Positions 1 to 5,761 of a stretch of 12,524 nt of DNA are shown here, piece after piece. Where the stretch lies: the NCBI GenBank assembly GCA_903904765.1, contig CAIVEA010000810.1:1-12524 (forward strand), in the 5' to 3' direction. Source of the stretch: an uncultured Chloroflexota bacterium (lineage in GTDB: Bacteria; Chloroflexota; Anaerolineae; Aggregatilineales; Phototrophicaceae). Position 1 is the stretch's first letter; the number at the start of each line of letters is the position of its first letter. The notes under the pieces are model-generated. The model searched no databases and was not told the origin of the DNA. It saw nothing but the letters and a program-made list of their open reading frames with translations. The translations under genes and the position numbers were made by a program.

Positions 1-23
1 TCCAACTGGTCGCGGTCAGGCAT
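1..23 (-). CDS. Possible 5' end of a leftward gene cut by the window edge
   Basis: On the minus strand an ATG at 23-21 opens a frame reading MPDRDQL up to the edge. It is preceded by purine-rich AAAGGGG about 7 nt upstream, which could be a ribosome binding site. The gene would be divergent from the NfeD gene, and the roughly 180 bp between them would hold both promoters. Only seven codons are visible, so nothing can be said about the product and the call could be chance. Confidence 0.35.
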
Positions 24-168
24 GGCGCAACCCCTTTCCCCTCACCGCTGCATCCTTCGTAGATGCTCATTCCGCAGCGGTCACACCCTTCCGAGTCTAA
101 CACAGGTGAGCAGCGGGGTGCGAATATCCCCCCACAGACAAGGGGGGCGCACAAAACATTAAATGTCT

Positions 169-174
169 TATAAT
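169..174 (+). promoter_or_regulatory. -10 element for the nfeD/SPFH operon
   Basis: A perfect TATAAT lies at 169-174, with no good -35 box at the usual distance. Transcription from it would start near 181. That leaves a short leader before the GTG at 208 and argues against the ATG at 163, which would lie upstream of the transcript. Confidence 0.5.
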
Positions 175-207
175 GACAAGTGTGGGTGTGTGCTAAAAGG
201 AGTTCCT

Positions 208-846
208 GTGTTCACATCCGTTTTGTCCGACCCCGGTCTCGTGTATTTCGTGCTTGTCCTCGGCTTATGGGCGGCGGTGATGGCAGTTTACGTCCCCGGC
301 ACGGGGGCGATGGAAATTGTCGCGCTCGGTCTAGTGGGCGGGGCGCTGCTGCTGTTCAGCAATCTCCCCGTGAATTGGCTGGGCGTGCTGCTGGTGATTA
401 TCGGCCTGCTCAGCTTCCATCTCACACCCCTGTTCTTGCCGCGTGTGGCGCGTGTGGCAGTCGTCGGCCTGCTGGTGCAAGCGTTGGGCGCGTTCCTGCT
501 CTTCAACACGATGCCTGTCGCATGGTGGCTCATATTGTTCACAGTGGGTGTGGCGTGGGTGTATCACCATTTCGCGCTGATGCCGCTGCTCAAACGCTCC
601 AAGCAGCAGAGCGCGGTCATCAATGATGATGGGCAACTGATGGGGGCGACAGGGCGCGTCAGCAAAGCCTCGCATCCGGTGGGCAAGCTCCACATTGGCA
701 ACGTGAATGTGCGCGGCGAGGAGTGGACGGCGGCCTGTGCGTATCCGCTGGAAGCTGGAGATGAGGTCATCGTGCGCGGGCGGGAAGGGCTTCAATTGAT
801 GGTGGAAGGGGTCAAACACCGGAATCCGACCCCTGAACAACTTTAA
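208..846 (+). CDS. NfeD-family membrane protein with C-terminal OB-fold domain
   Basis: Short NfeD protein, 212 aa from the GTG at 208. About five hydrophobic segments (residues 10-29, 35-51, 56-75, 82-100, 105-125) include the family's PGTGAMEIV turn after the first one. A soluble C-terminal domain at about 144-200 (GATGRV, PVGKLHIGNVNVRGEEW, AGDEVIV, EGLQLMV) matches the NfeD OB fold. There is no ClpP-like serine protease part, so this is the short class. The GTG start is chosen because AAAAGGAG sits 5 nt upstream; an ATG at 163 in the same frame lacks a binding site and overlaps the -10 box. The stop is 14 nt before the SPFH gene. NfeD and stomatin-type proteins form a conserved gene pair and are thought to interact in membrane domain organisation. 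The exact role here is inferred. Confidence 0.88.
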   Translation: MFTSVLSDPGLVYFVLVLGLWAAVMAVYVPGTGAMEIVALGLVGGALLLFSNLPVNWLGVLLVIIGLLSFHLTPLFLPRVARVAVVGLLVQALGAFLLFNTMPVAWWLILFTVGVAWVYHHFALMPLLKRSKQQSAVINDDGQLMGATGRVSKASHPVGKLHIGNVNVRGEEWTAACAYPLEAGDEVIVRGREGLQLMVEGVKHRNPTPEQL

Positions 847-860
847 CCGGAGGGAAGAGA

Positions 861-1793
861 ATGGGCGATCAACTTTTTGGTGGTTCGAGTGCGATTATTC
901 TATTGATCTTCGTCATCCTGCTGCTGTTCTGGATCATCTCGCGCATGATCCGCATCGTCCCCGAAACCGAGCGCCTCGTGGTGCTGTCGTTGGGGCGGTA
1001 TGCTGGCACACGCGGCCCCGGCATCGTATTCGTGATTCCGTTCGTCGAGCAGGTGCGGAAGGTGGACGTGCGCGAACGCTTCCTCGATATTCCGTCGCAG
1101 ACCGGCATTACCCGCGACAATGCCCCGATTGACATTGACTTTCTGGTGTACTACCGCGTGGTGGAGCCAAAACTGGCTGTGCTGCAAGTGGATAATGTGG
1201 TGAGCGCGGCAGTCAACATCGCTACCACCACCCTACGCGCCGTGATCGGTGATCTTACGCTGGACGATGTGCTGGCGAAGCGCGAACACATCAACGACAC
1301 GCTGCGTATCAAGCTGGACGAAATCACCGAACGCTGGGGCATGAAGGTGACGACGGTGGAAATTCGCGAGATCAAGCCGCCGCGTGAAGTACAGGATGCC
1401 ATGAACCGCCAGATGAGCGCCGAGCGCGAACGCCGTGCCACCGTCACCCGCGCCAGCGGCGAACGGGAAGCCTCTATCGCGGTGGCGGAAGGCGAGAAGC
1501 AGGCGGCCATTCTGCGGGCAGAAGGCGAGAAGCAGCGGTCAATCCTCGAGGCCGAAGGTCAGCGCCAATCGCAGGTACTGAAGGCGCAGGGTTTTGCGGC
1601 GGCGCTGCAAGCCATCGCGGAACAGGCGAGGGGTGTGGATACCAACACTATGACGCTGCAATACCTAGAAACGCTCAAGCAGGTGGGTTCTAGCCCGTCT
1701 ACCAAGTTTGTGCTGCCGATGGAGTTAAACTCGCTGGCGCAAAAAATGGTCAACAGCATGTCCGACAACGGCGGGAATGCGGCGCAGAGCTAA
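861..1793 (+). CDS. SPFH/band 7 protein, stomatin (slipin) type
   Basis: 310 aa membrane scaffold protein. An N-terminal membrane segment (about 9-30) is followed by the SPFH domain (about 31-190), with the stomatin-like stretches ERLVVLSLGRYAGTRGPG and LRAVIGDLTLDDVL and the EIREIKPPREVQDAM end. A coiled coil follows. It shows clear 11-residue repeats beginning ASGEREASIAV (198), AEGEKQAAILR (209), AEGEKQRSILE (220) and AEGQRQSQVLK (231), a hendecad pattern that fits a right-handed coil. The C-terminus LQYLETLKQVGSSPSTKFVLPMEL is also typical of bacterial stomatins. GGAGG lies about 8 nt before the ATG. It follows the NfeD gene at 14 nt, so the two are almost certainly co-transcribed. Family members form large ring- or cage-like oligomers in the membrane and often control proteolysis; the partner here is presumably the NfeD protein. 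Confidence 0.93.
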   Translation: MGDQLFGGSSAIILLIFVILLLFWIISRMIRIVPETERLVVLSLGRYAGTRGPGIVFVIPFVEQVRKVDVRERFLDIPSQTGITRDNAPIDIDFLVYYRVVEPKLAVLQVDNVVSAAVNIATTTLRAVIGDLTLDDVLAKREHINDTLRIKLDEITERWGMKVTTVEIREIKPPREVQDAMNRQMSAERERRATVTRASGEREASIAVAEGEKQAAILRAEGEKQRSILEAEGQRQSQVLKAQGFAAALQAIAEQARGVDTNTMTLQYLETLKQVGSSPSTKFVLPMELNSLAQKMVNSMSDNGGNAAQS

Positions 1794-1810
1794 ACGCCTG
1801 CGCGGTACAC

Positions 1811-1848
1811 AAAAAAACAGGGGTATGGATGCTGTCCATACCCCTGTT
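1811..1848 (-). terminator. Strong intrinsic terminator between convergent genes
   Basis: Perfect 14-bp inverted repeat: 1816-1829 (AACAGGGGTATGGA) pairs with 1835-1848 around a 5-nt loop. Read on the minus strand it is followed by seven T (complement of the A run 1811-1817), making a textbook terminator for the leftward cNMP-domain gene that stops at 1866. Read on the plus strand the hairpin also follows the SPFH gene, but with only TTGATT after it, so termination there would be weaker. Confidence 0.9.
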
Positions 1849-1865
1849 GATTCCAGCCGTAAAAA

Positions 1866-2300
1866 CTACATCTTGTCCATCACCCGACGGAAGCGTTTGC
1901 TCATCTCTTTGAGCATCACAATCGGGATTTCAATATCTTCGCGCAGGGCGGACATGAAATCCAACTGCGTGAGGATCAAACACTTCATGTCCTCGGTTGC
2001 GACCACCGAAGCGGTGCGCGGTGCATCATCCAGCAGCGACAATTCACCGAAAAAATCGGTTGGACCAAGCTGGTTCATCACCTGCTTGCTGCCATCAGGA
2101 TGCATACGGATGGCATCCGCCCGCCCGGTTTCGATGACGAACAGGCCGATGCCCAGCGACCCCTGATTGACGATGGTTTCACCAGCCCCGTAAGCACGTT
2201 CGGAGAAGCGACGCGCCAACCGCGCCATCTGTTTAGGTTCCAGCCCCGCGAACAGCGGAACGGTGTGTAAAAACCGGGAGATCTGTTCGTAGTCTTGCAT
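1866..2300 (-). CDS. Stand-alone cyclic nucleotide-binding domain protein (Crp-like sensor without HTH)
   Basis: 144 aa from the ATG at 2300. A single cNMP-binding beta-roll: LHTVPLFAGLEPKQMARLAR at the N-terminus, then GETIVNQGSLGIGLFVIETG, then the phosphate-binding cassette at 83-101 with FFGELSLLDDAPRTASV. The Glu (86) and Arg (95) that contact the ribose and phosphate of cAMP or cGMP are present, so real nucleotide binding is plausible. The protein ends in a short helix (RFRRVMDKM) and has no helix-turn-helix, so it is not a complete CRP/FNR regulator; it probably works through protein contacts. The start at 2300 is preferred over an in-frame ATG at 2330 because AAGGA lies about 9-10 nt upstream. 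Divergent from the FHA gene. Confidence 0.9.
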   Translation of the reverse strand: MQDYEQISRFLHTVPLFAGLEPKQMARLARRFSERAYGAGETIVNQGSLGIGLFVIETGRADAIRMHPDGSKQVMNQLGPTDFFGELSLLDDAPRTASVVATEDMKCLILTQLDFMSALREDIEIPIVMLKEMSKRFRRVMDKM

Positions 2301-2347
2301 AACCCTATTCCTTCGATATGAAAGCCGCATTCATAGTAACAGATTTT

Positions 2348-2376
2348 ATTATATGTGTGAACCGGATAGCGGACAA
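2348..2376 (-). promoter_or_regulatory. Promoter for the cNMP-domain gene
   Basis: On the minus strand TTGTCC (2376-2371), a 17-bp spacer, then a perfect TATAAT (2353-2348). Transcription would begin near 2341, about 40 nt before the ATG at 2300, which also fits the choice of the shorter start. Confidence 0.65.
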
Positions 2377-2397
2377 TCATAGACTTCAATTCTCAGT

Positions 2398-2427
2398 TTG
2401 GGCAGAGGATAGGTTGTTGGGTACACT
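2398..2427 (+). promoter_or_regulatory. Possible promoter for the FHA gene
   Basis: TTGGGC at 2398-2403, an 18-bp spacer, and TACACT at 2422-2427. The predicted start near 2434 would leave a leader of about 30 nt before the ATG at 2466. The match is moderate. Confidence 0.4.
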
Positions 2428-2465
2428 CTGCATGGTTTTGAATGACATCGGCACGAGGACGCGGC

Positions 2466-2873
2466 ATGGCGAAGGAAATCTCGATCACCTATATGAGTGG
2501 CCCGTTGGATGGCAAGACGCTCACATTCGACCAGCCTGAACCGGGCGAGGAACGAGTGCTGCTCATCGGGCGGCGCGAAGGCTGCGACATTCACCTCAAT
2601 TTTGACAGTCAGGCCTCGCGGGTACATGCCCATCTGGGCATTCTCGCCATTCCGGTTACGGCGACGGATTCGGTGGAAAACCCGTATATGCTCGGCTTCT
2701 GGCTTCAGGACGACAACAGCCGCAACGGGACGTTCGTAGAGCGCGACAAAGCCTCCATCAAAGGCCGTATTAGCCTGCGTCCGGGCAGTTTGTTCCGCGT
2801 GGGGCGCACATGGCTGCGGCTGGATGTGCCGCTAACGCTGGATGATGATGAGTCGGCAGGGCCGGAATATTAG
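2466..2873 (+). CDS. FHA-domain protein
   Basis: 135 aa, essentially a single forkhead-associated domain that recognises phosphothreonine. The diagnostic residues are in order: LLIGRREGCDIHL (Gly35-Arg36), SRVHAHL (Ser51, His54) and DDNSRNGTFVERD (Asn84, Asn87-Gly88-Thr89), ending with LRPGSLFRVGRTWLRLD. No membrane segment, kinase or second domain is present, so it is likely a soluble adaptor. The ATG at 2466 has GAGG 7 nt upstream; an earlier in-frame ATG at 2442 has no such site. Divergent from the cNMP-domain gene, and followed after 31 nt by the hydrolase gene, with which it may share a transcript. No Ser/Thr kinase gene is visible here, so the phosphoprotein partner is unknown. Confidence 0.9.
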   Translation: MAKEISITYMSGPLDGKTLTFDQPEPGEERVLLIGRREGCDIHLNFDSQASRVHAHLGILAIPVTATDSVENPYMLGFWLQDDNSRNGTFVERDKASIKGRISLRPGSLFRVGRTWLRLDVPLTLDDDESAGPEY

Positions 2874-2904
2874 AGCGTAAGCACTTTTTGAAGGAGATTG
2901 AATA

Positions 2905-3741
2905 ATGGCTCACAGCGAAAGTAGTTTTGTTTCGGCGGCGAATGGCCTGAAGATTTACACGCAGGCATGGCTGCCGGATGGGAATCTGCGCGGGGTGGTC
3001 ATCGTGGTGCATGGGCTGGGCGAACACAGCGGACGTTACGCGCATGTGGCCGCCGCCTTCAATGCCGCTGGTTTCGCGCTGTATGGCCTCGACCATCACG
3101 GGCATGGGCGCAGCGAAGGCGAACGCGCCTATTTCGACATTTTCGATCATGCGGTGCGTGATCTTGAGCAATATGCCGAAAGCGTGAAAGCCGCGCACCC
3201 CGGCACGCCGCTGTTCGTCTATTGCCACAGCCTCGGCACAATGATCGGCTTGAGTTACGCGCTGCGGGCAGGCGCAGATTTGCGCGGGATGATCGTCTCT
3301 GGCACGCCGCTGGATTTGGAAGCGCATACTGCCAAGCTGCTGGTGTGGGCCGCGTCCCTGCTGAACAGCATCGCACCCAAAACGCAGATTTCTTCGTTAC
3401 CGCCCAAGTTCCTCTCCACTGACGCGGCGGCGGTCAAAGCCTACGAGCAAGACCCGCTGAACGACCACCAGAACCCCCGCGCCCGCATGGGCTACCATGT
3501 TCTGCACGTCAGCCGCGACATCAGAGCGCGGATGAGCAATCTGAAGATGCCGATGTTCATCGTTCACGGCGGCAGTGATGCGCTTTGCCCGCCCTCCGGC
3601 AGCCAGATTTTGCACGGCGGCGTGAGCGCGATGGATAAGACGCTCAAGATTTATCCGGGGCTGTATCACGAAATCCACAACGAGACGATTCAGAATATGG
3701 TCATCGCCGATCTGGTGAACTGGCTGACCGCGCACGTTTGA
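2905..3741 (+). CDS. Alpha/beta hydrolase, monoacylglycerol lipase / lysophospholipase type
   Basis: 278 aa, of the size and layout of the serine hydrolase family that includes monoacylglycerol lipase and bacterial PldB-like enzymes. The oxyanion segment VVHGLGEHSGRY (34-45) and YGLDHHGHGRSEGER (60-74) are diagnostic. The catalytic triad can be read as Ser109 in CHSLG, Asp225 in GGSDALCPP and His255 in LYHEIHNE. The residue two before the nucleophile is Cys107 where Gly is usual (GHSMG). There is no signal peptide, so it is probably cytoplasmic, acting on monoacylglycerols or other short esters. AAGGAG lies 8 nt before the ATG. Substrate specificity cannot be read from the sequence. Confidence 0.88.
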   Translation: MAHSESSFVSAANGLKIYTQAWLPDGNLRGVVIVVHGLGEHSGRYAHVAAAFNAAGFALYGLDHHGHGRSEGERAYFDIFDHAVRDLEQYAESVKAAHPGTPLFVYCHSLGTMIGLSYALRAGADLRGMIVSGTPLDLEAHTAKLLVWAASLLNSIAPKTQISSLPPKFLSTDAAAVKAYEQDPLNDHQNPRARMGYHVLHVSRDIRARMSNLKMPMFIVHGGSDALCPPSGSQILHGGVSAMDKTLKIYPGLYHEIHNETIQNMVIADLVNWLTAHV

Positions 3742-3850
3742 TATGCGCCTGAAGTCCTCACCCCCATATCCTAGCTTGCCTAACTGTCTGGTCGTGTGCG
3801 TTGAGATGGGGTAGCATGAAGGCTCACAAGGTTGAGAGGAGAGGTGTATC

Positions 3851-4324
3851 ATGCTCACACTGGTCGAACGTCAGGATTGCATCGCCCGCCTGCGCCGCTT
3901 GCCCGATCAAATCGCGGCGCTGGTACAGCCGTTAACGCCCGCCCAGATGACTGCCGTCACTATTCCCGGCGAATGGACGGTGGCGCAGAACGTCCACCAT
4001 TTGGCCGATTCGCACATGAACGCTTATATCCGTGTTCGCCTGATGCTGACCGAAGACCGCCCGCCGCTGAAACCCTACGATCAGGACGAATGGGCGAAAT
4101 TGCCGGATGCGAGCGCCGCAGATGTCTCGGATTCGCTGGCGCTGCTTCGCGGCCTGCATGCCCGCTGGTGCGCCTTGTTCGAGAATCTGGCGGATAATCA
4201 GTGGTCGCGGGTGGGCGTGCGCCCGGATAAAGAAGTGACGGTGGAACACATTCTCAAGAGCTATGCCAAGCATGGCGAAGATCACATTGACCAGATTCAG
4301 CGCACGCTGGCGGCGGGGAAGTAA
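3851..4324 (+). CDS. DinB/YfiT-family protein (putative metal-dependent thiol transferase)
   Basis: 157 aa, with the YfiT-like core PGEWTVAQNVHHLADSHMNA followed by LMLTEDRPPLKPYDQDEWA. This stretch is characteristic of YfiT/BstA, the bacillithiol S-transferase branch of the DinB four-helix fold. The three metal-binding His of the family correspond to His50 (in VHHLAD) and His141 and His145 (KHGEDHIDQI). The protein could conjugate a low-molecular-weight thiol to electrophiles or hydrolyse a substrate; that is family knowledge, and whether this organism makes bacillithiol cannot be seen. A GGAG-rich ribosome site (GAGGAGAGG) precedes the ATG. It converges on the cysteine synthase gene, a possible thiol-metabolism link but not strong evidence. 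Confidence 0.85.
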   Translation: MLTLVERQDCIARLRRLPDQIAALVQPLTPAQMTAVTIPGEWTVAQNVHHLADSHMNAYIRVRLMLTEDRPPLKPYDQDEWAKLPDASAADVSDSLALLRGLHARWCALFENLADNQWSRVGVRPDKEVTVEHILKSYAKHGEDHIDQIQRTLAAGK

Positions 4325-4354
4325 ACCCTCATCCCTAAATCATCCTTCTCCCTC
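4323..4354. repeat. Degenerate copy of a CCCTCA...CTTCTCCC intergenic repeat
   Basis: AAACCCTCATCCC followed by ATCCTTCTCCCTCA resembles the reverse complement of the repeat at 12497-12521 (AACCCTCAACCCC...CCCTTCTCCC). It begins inside the stop codon of the DinB/YfiT gene. Such stretches recur between genes in many Chloroflexota and cyanobacterial genomes; function unknown. Confidence 0.45.
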
Positions 4355-4387
4355 ATGATGAAGTGTGTAAGATGACGGCTGTGTATC

Positions 4388-4419
4388 CGTAGGGACACGA
4401 CATGCGTCGTGTCCCTACG
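4388..4419. repeat. Perfect palindrome of the GTAGGGACA family
   Basis: Arms CGTAGGGACACGAC (4388-4401) and GTCGTGTCCCTACG (4406-4419) are exact inverted repeats around a 4-nt centre. It lies between the convergent ends of the DinB/YfiT and cysteine synthase genes. It may fold into a stable hairpin in either transcript, but has no T run on either side. It shares its outer CGTAGGGACA end with the larger element at 6466-6534. Confidence 0.8.
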
Positions 4420-4453
4420 AGAACAAGGGGTGAGGTAGATGGCGCGAACGGTA

Positions 4454-5416
4454 TTATGACCCCGTGTGCCAGAAGCTCTCGCTCAGGTACTTGTAGGCGT
4501 TGTCCGGGAACAGCGTCACCACCACACCCGCTTCGCCGCGCACCGCCAGTTCTTCCGCTACTTGCAGCGCCCCGACCAGCGCCGTCGCCGAGCTAATGCC
4601 CACCAGATAGCCTTCTTCACGCGCCAGCCGCCGCGCCATCGCATAGGTGGCCTCGGTGCTGATGCCGATGTTGCGATCGGCAAAAGCCGAGTCGTAGATG
4701 GCCGGTTGGATGGCGGTGGGCATGTGCTTTAGCCCTTCCAACCCGTGAAACGGTGAGTCCGGTTGCAGCGAAACAATCTGCACATCGCGGTTGAAGTCCT
4801 TCAGGCGGCGGCCTGTTCCCATCAATGTGCCACTCGTCCCCAAGCCCGCCACGAAATGCGTCACGCTCCCGCCCGTCTGCTGCCAGATTTCTACGCCTGT
4901 GGTCAGGTAGTGCGCCTGCCAGTTGGCCGGATTGCTGTATTGATCGGCATAGAAATAGGTGTCCGGTTCGGCTGCGGCCAGTTCGCGTACCGCGCGGATC
5001 GCCCCGTCCGAGCCTTCCAGCGGGTCGGTGAAGCGGATGTCCACGCCGTAAGCGCGGAGGATCGCCACCCGTTCCGGGCTGGCGTTCTGCGGCAGGAACA
5101 GCGTGACGCGGTAGCCCTTCGCTGCGCCGATCATGGCATAGGCGATTCCGGTGTTGCCGCTGGTGCTATCCAGCAGGATTTTGTCGTGCGTCAGCTTGCC
5201 GCTGCGTTCCGCCTCACGGATGATGTTGGCAGCCGCCCGGTCTTTGACGCTGCCACCGGGGTTCGTCCACTCGGCTTTGGCGAACACCTGCACATCGGCG
5301 GGCAGGTGCGCCGTCACGCGCCGAAAGGCCAGCAGCGGCGTATTGCCGATCAGCTTTTCGATGCCGGTGGACTCAATCACGGGCAGGGTGTCGAGGTCAA
5401 TGTTGCGAAGCGCCAT
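4454..5416 (-). CDS. cysM: Cysteine synthase (PLP-dependent, CysM/CysK family)
   Basis: 320 aa fold-type II PLP enzyme that makes cysteine from an activated serine (O-acetylserine or O-phosphoserine) and a sulfur donor. Visible features: IGNTPLLAF near the N-terminus; the PLP-binding lysine Lys58 in NPGGSVKDRAA; the substrate loop STSGNTG at 84-90; the phosphate-binding loop GLGTSGT at 191-197; EGLKHMPTAIQPAIYD at 227-242; GISSATAL (Ser275 region, facing the pyridine nitrogen); and PDNAYKYLS at the end. The protein contains no cysteine. AAGGA sits about 7 nt before the ATG. It is monocistronic in this window, with a regulated leader upstream (5417-5683). The family is certain. The choice of cysM over cysK, and the exact serine donor and sulfur donor, are not certain. 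Confidence 0.9.
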   Translation of the reverse strand: MALRNIDLDTLPVIESTGIEKLIGNTPLLAFRRVTAHLPADVQVFAKAEWTNPGGSVKDRAAANIIREAERSGKLTHDKILLDSTSGNTGIAYAMIGAAKGYRVTLFLPQNASPERVAILRAYGVDIRFTDPLEGSDGAIRAVRELAAAEPDTYFYADQYSNPANWQAHYLTTGVEIWQQTGGSVTHFVAGLGTSGTLMGTGRRLKDFNRDVQIVSLQPDSPFHGLEGLKHMPTAIQPAIYDSAFADRNIGISTEATYAMARRLAREEGYLVGISSATALVGALQVAEELAVRGEAGVVVTLFPDNAYKYLSESFWHTGS

Positions 5417-5476
5417 TACGATTTCCTTGATTGCTTATGCACATTCGTCGGTTTGGTTCATCGCAGCGTCATTTAC

Positions 5477-5559
5477 AAAAAAAGGCCAGCAACAAAACAA
5501 AAAGCGCGGGTCGTCATCCTCTCAGGGACGCGCCCACGCTTCTTGACTTGCTGCTGGCC
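5477..5559 (-). terminator. Long intrinsic terminator (attenuator) before cysteine synthase
   Basis: On the minus strand GGCCAGCAGCAA (5559-5548) pairs with TTGTTGCTGGCC (5495-5484), 12 bp with one G-U. Inside it AAGCGTGGG (5541-5533) pairs with CCCGCGCTT (5510-5502), 9 bp with one G-U, and the apex can pair further. Seven T follow at once (5483-5477). The two arms are 52 nt apart, so the stem is long and compound. It lies 60 nt before the cysteine synthase start, and 200 nt past the yceI stop with a promoter in between, so it is better explained as an attenuator than as the end of yceI. Confidence 0.88.
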
Positions 5560-5622
5560 TCTAAAAGCGCCGCTTGGTTACTGGCTAGTCATCTGAAGTG
5601 TGGTCAACGCCCCCGCTTCAGA
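5539..5622 (-). promoter_or_regulatory. Competing hairpins of the attenuator (protector 1:2 and antiterminator 2:3)
   Basis: Segment 1 TCTGAAG (5622-5616) begins on the last base of the third consecutive Cys codon. It pairs perfectly with segment 2 CTTCAGA (5598-5592), placing the leader stop codon in the loop. Segment 2 can instead pair with segment 3: CTTC with GAAG (5542-5539), TGACT (5591-5587) with AGTCA (5548-5544), and GC (5585-5584) with GC (5551-5550), giving 11 pairs with small internal loops. Segment 3 overlaps both the outer and inner 5' arms of the terminator, so the two folds exclude each other. Pairings were found by eye; energies were not computed. Confidence 0.6.
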
Positions 5623-5648
5623 CAACAACACGCGCAGGTATAGATCAT
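5604..5648 (-). CDS. Cysteine leader peptide, MIYTCACCCLKRGR
   Basis: A 14-codon frame, ATG at 5648 to TGA at 5604, with Cys codons TGC, then TGT TGT TGT in a row at 5630-5622. By contrast, the 320-aa cysteine synthase and the 175-aa YceI protein beside it have no Cys at all. It lies between a good promoter and an intrinsic terminator upstream of a cysteine synthase gene, exactly where a regulatory leader peptide would be. The ribosome site is weak: GGAAAG at 5667-5662 is 13 nt from the ATG. An in-frame TTG at 5672 would add eight codons and has GGGA a few bases upstream; either start leaves the Cys codons in place. The peptide itself is probably without function after translation. Confidence 0.72.
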   Translation of the reverse strand: MIYTCACCCLKRGR

Positions 5649-5689
5649 GATTCTGTGAATACTTTCCGTCAACTGTTCCCAACGTTTCC

Positions 5690-5718
5690 AGTGTAACGGA
5701 CTGCATTCCGAATGTCAA
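5690..5718 (-). promoter_or_regulatory. Promoter of the cysteine synthase leader
   Basis: On the minus strand a perfect -35 box TTGACA (5718-5713), a 17-bp spacer and TACACT (5695-5690). Expected start site is near 5683. It lies just downstream of the yceI stop codon (5762), so cysteine synthase has its own transcript even though both genes point the same way. Confidence 0.8.
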
Positions 5719-5761
5719 CCAGCGCACACCGTTTCTAGTCTGGCGCTCAGATTCGCTGTAC

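Larger units (their letters stand above)
5417..5683 (-). promoter_or_regulatory. Cysteine-codon attenuator leader of the cysteine synthase gene
   Basis: Predicted untranslated leader from the start site near 5683 to the coding start at 5416. In order it holds a Cys-rich leader peptide frame (5648-5604), a protector hairpin (5622-5616 with 5598-5592), a possible antiterminator (5598-5584 with 5551-5539), a long intrinsic terminator (5559-5477), and a 60-nt stretch carrying the cysteine synthase ribosome site. Model: when Cys-tRNA is plentiful the ribosome reaches the stop codon at 5606-5604, covers the left part of segment 2, and the terminator forms. When Cys-tRNA is scarce it stalls on the Cys codons, covers segment 1, segment 2 pairs with segment 3, and RNA polymerase reads through. 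The parts are seen directly; the switching is inferred from established trp/his attenuation. Confidence 0.75.

Noticed and set aside
163..207. ATG at 163 as the start of the NfeD protein
   Set aside because: It overlaps a perfect TATAAT box, has no ribosome site, and adds a Cys/Lys-rich segment; the GTG at 208 has AAAAGGAG.
4763..5596. 277-codon rightward frame opposite cysteine synthase
   Set aside because: It lies across the cysteine synthase gene, whose PLP-binding and loop motifs are unmistakable, and has no ribosome site or known motif.
5417..5683. T-box or S-box (SAM) riboswitch as the control element of cysteine synthase
   Set aside because: The leader lacks the T-box sequence (TGGNACCGCG) and the S-box core, while a Cys-codon leader frame and attenuator fit directly.
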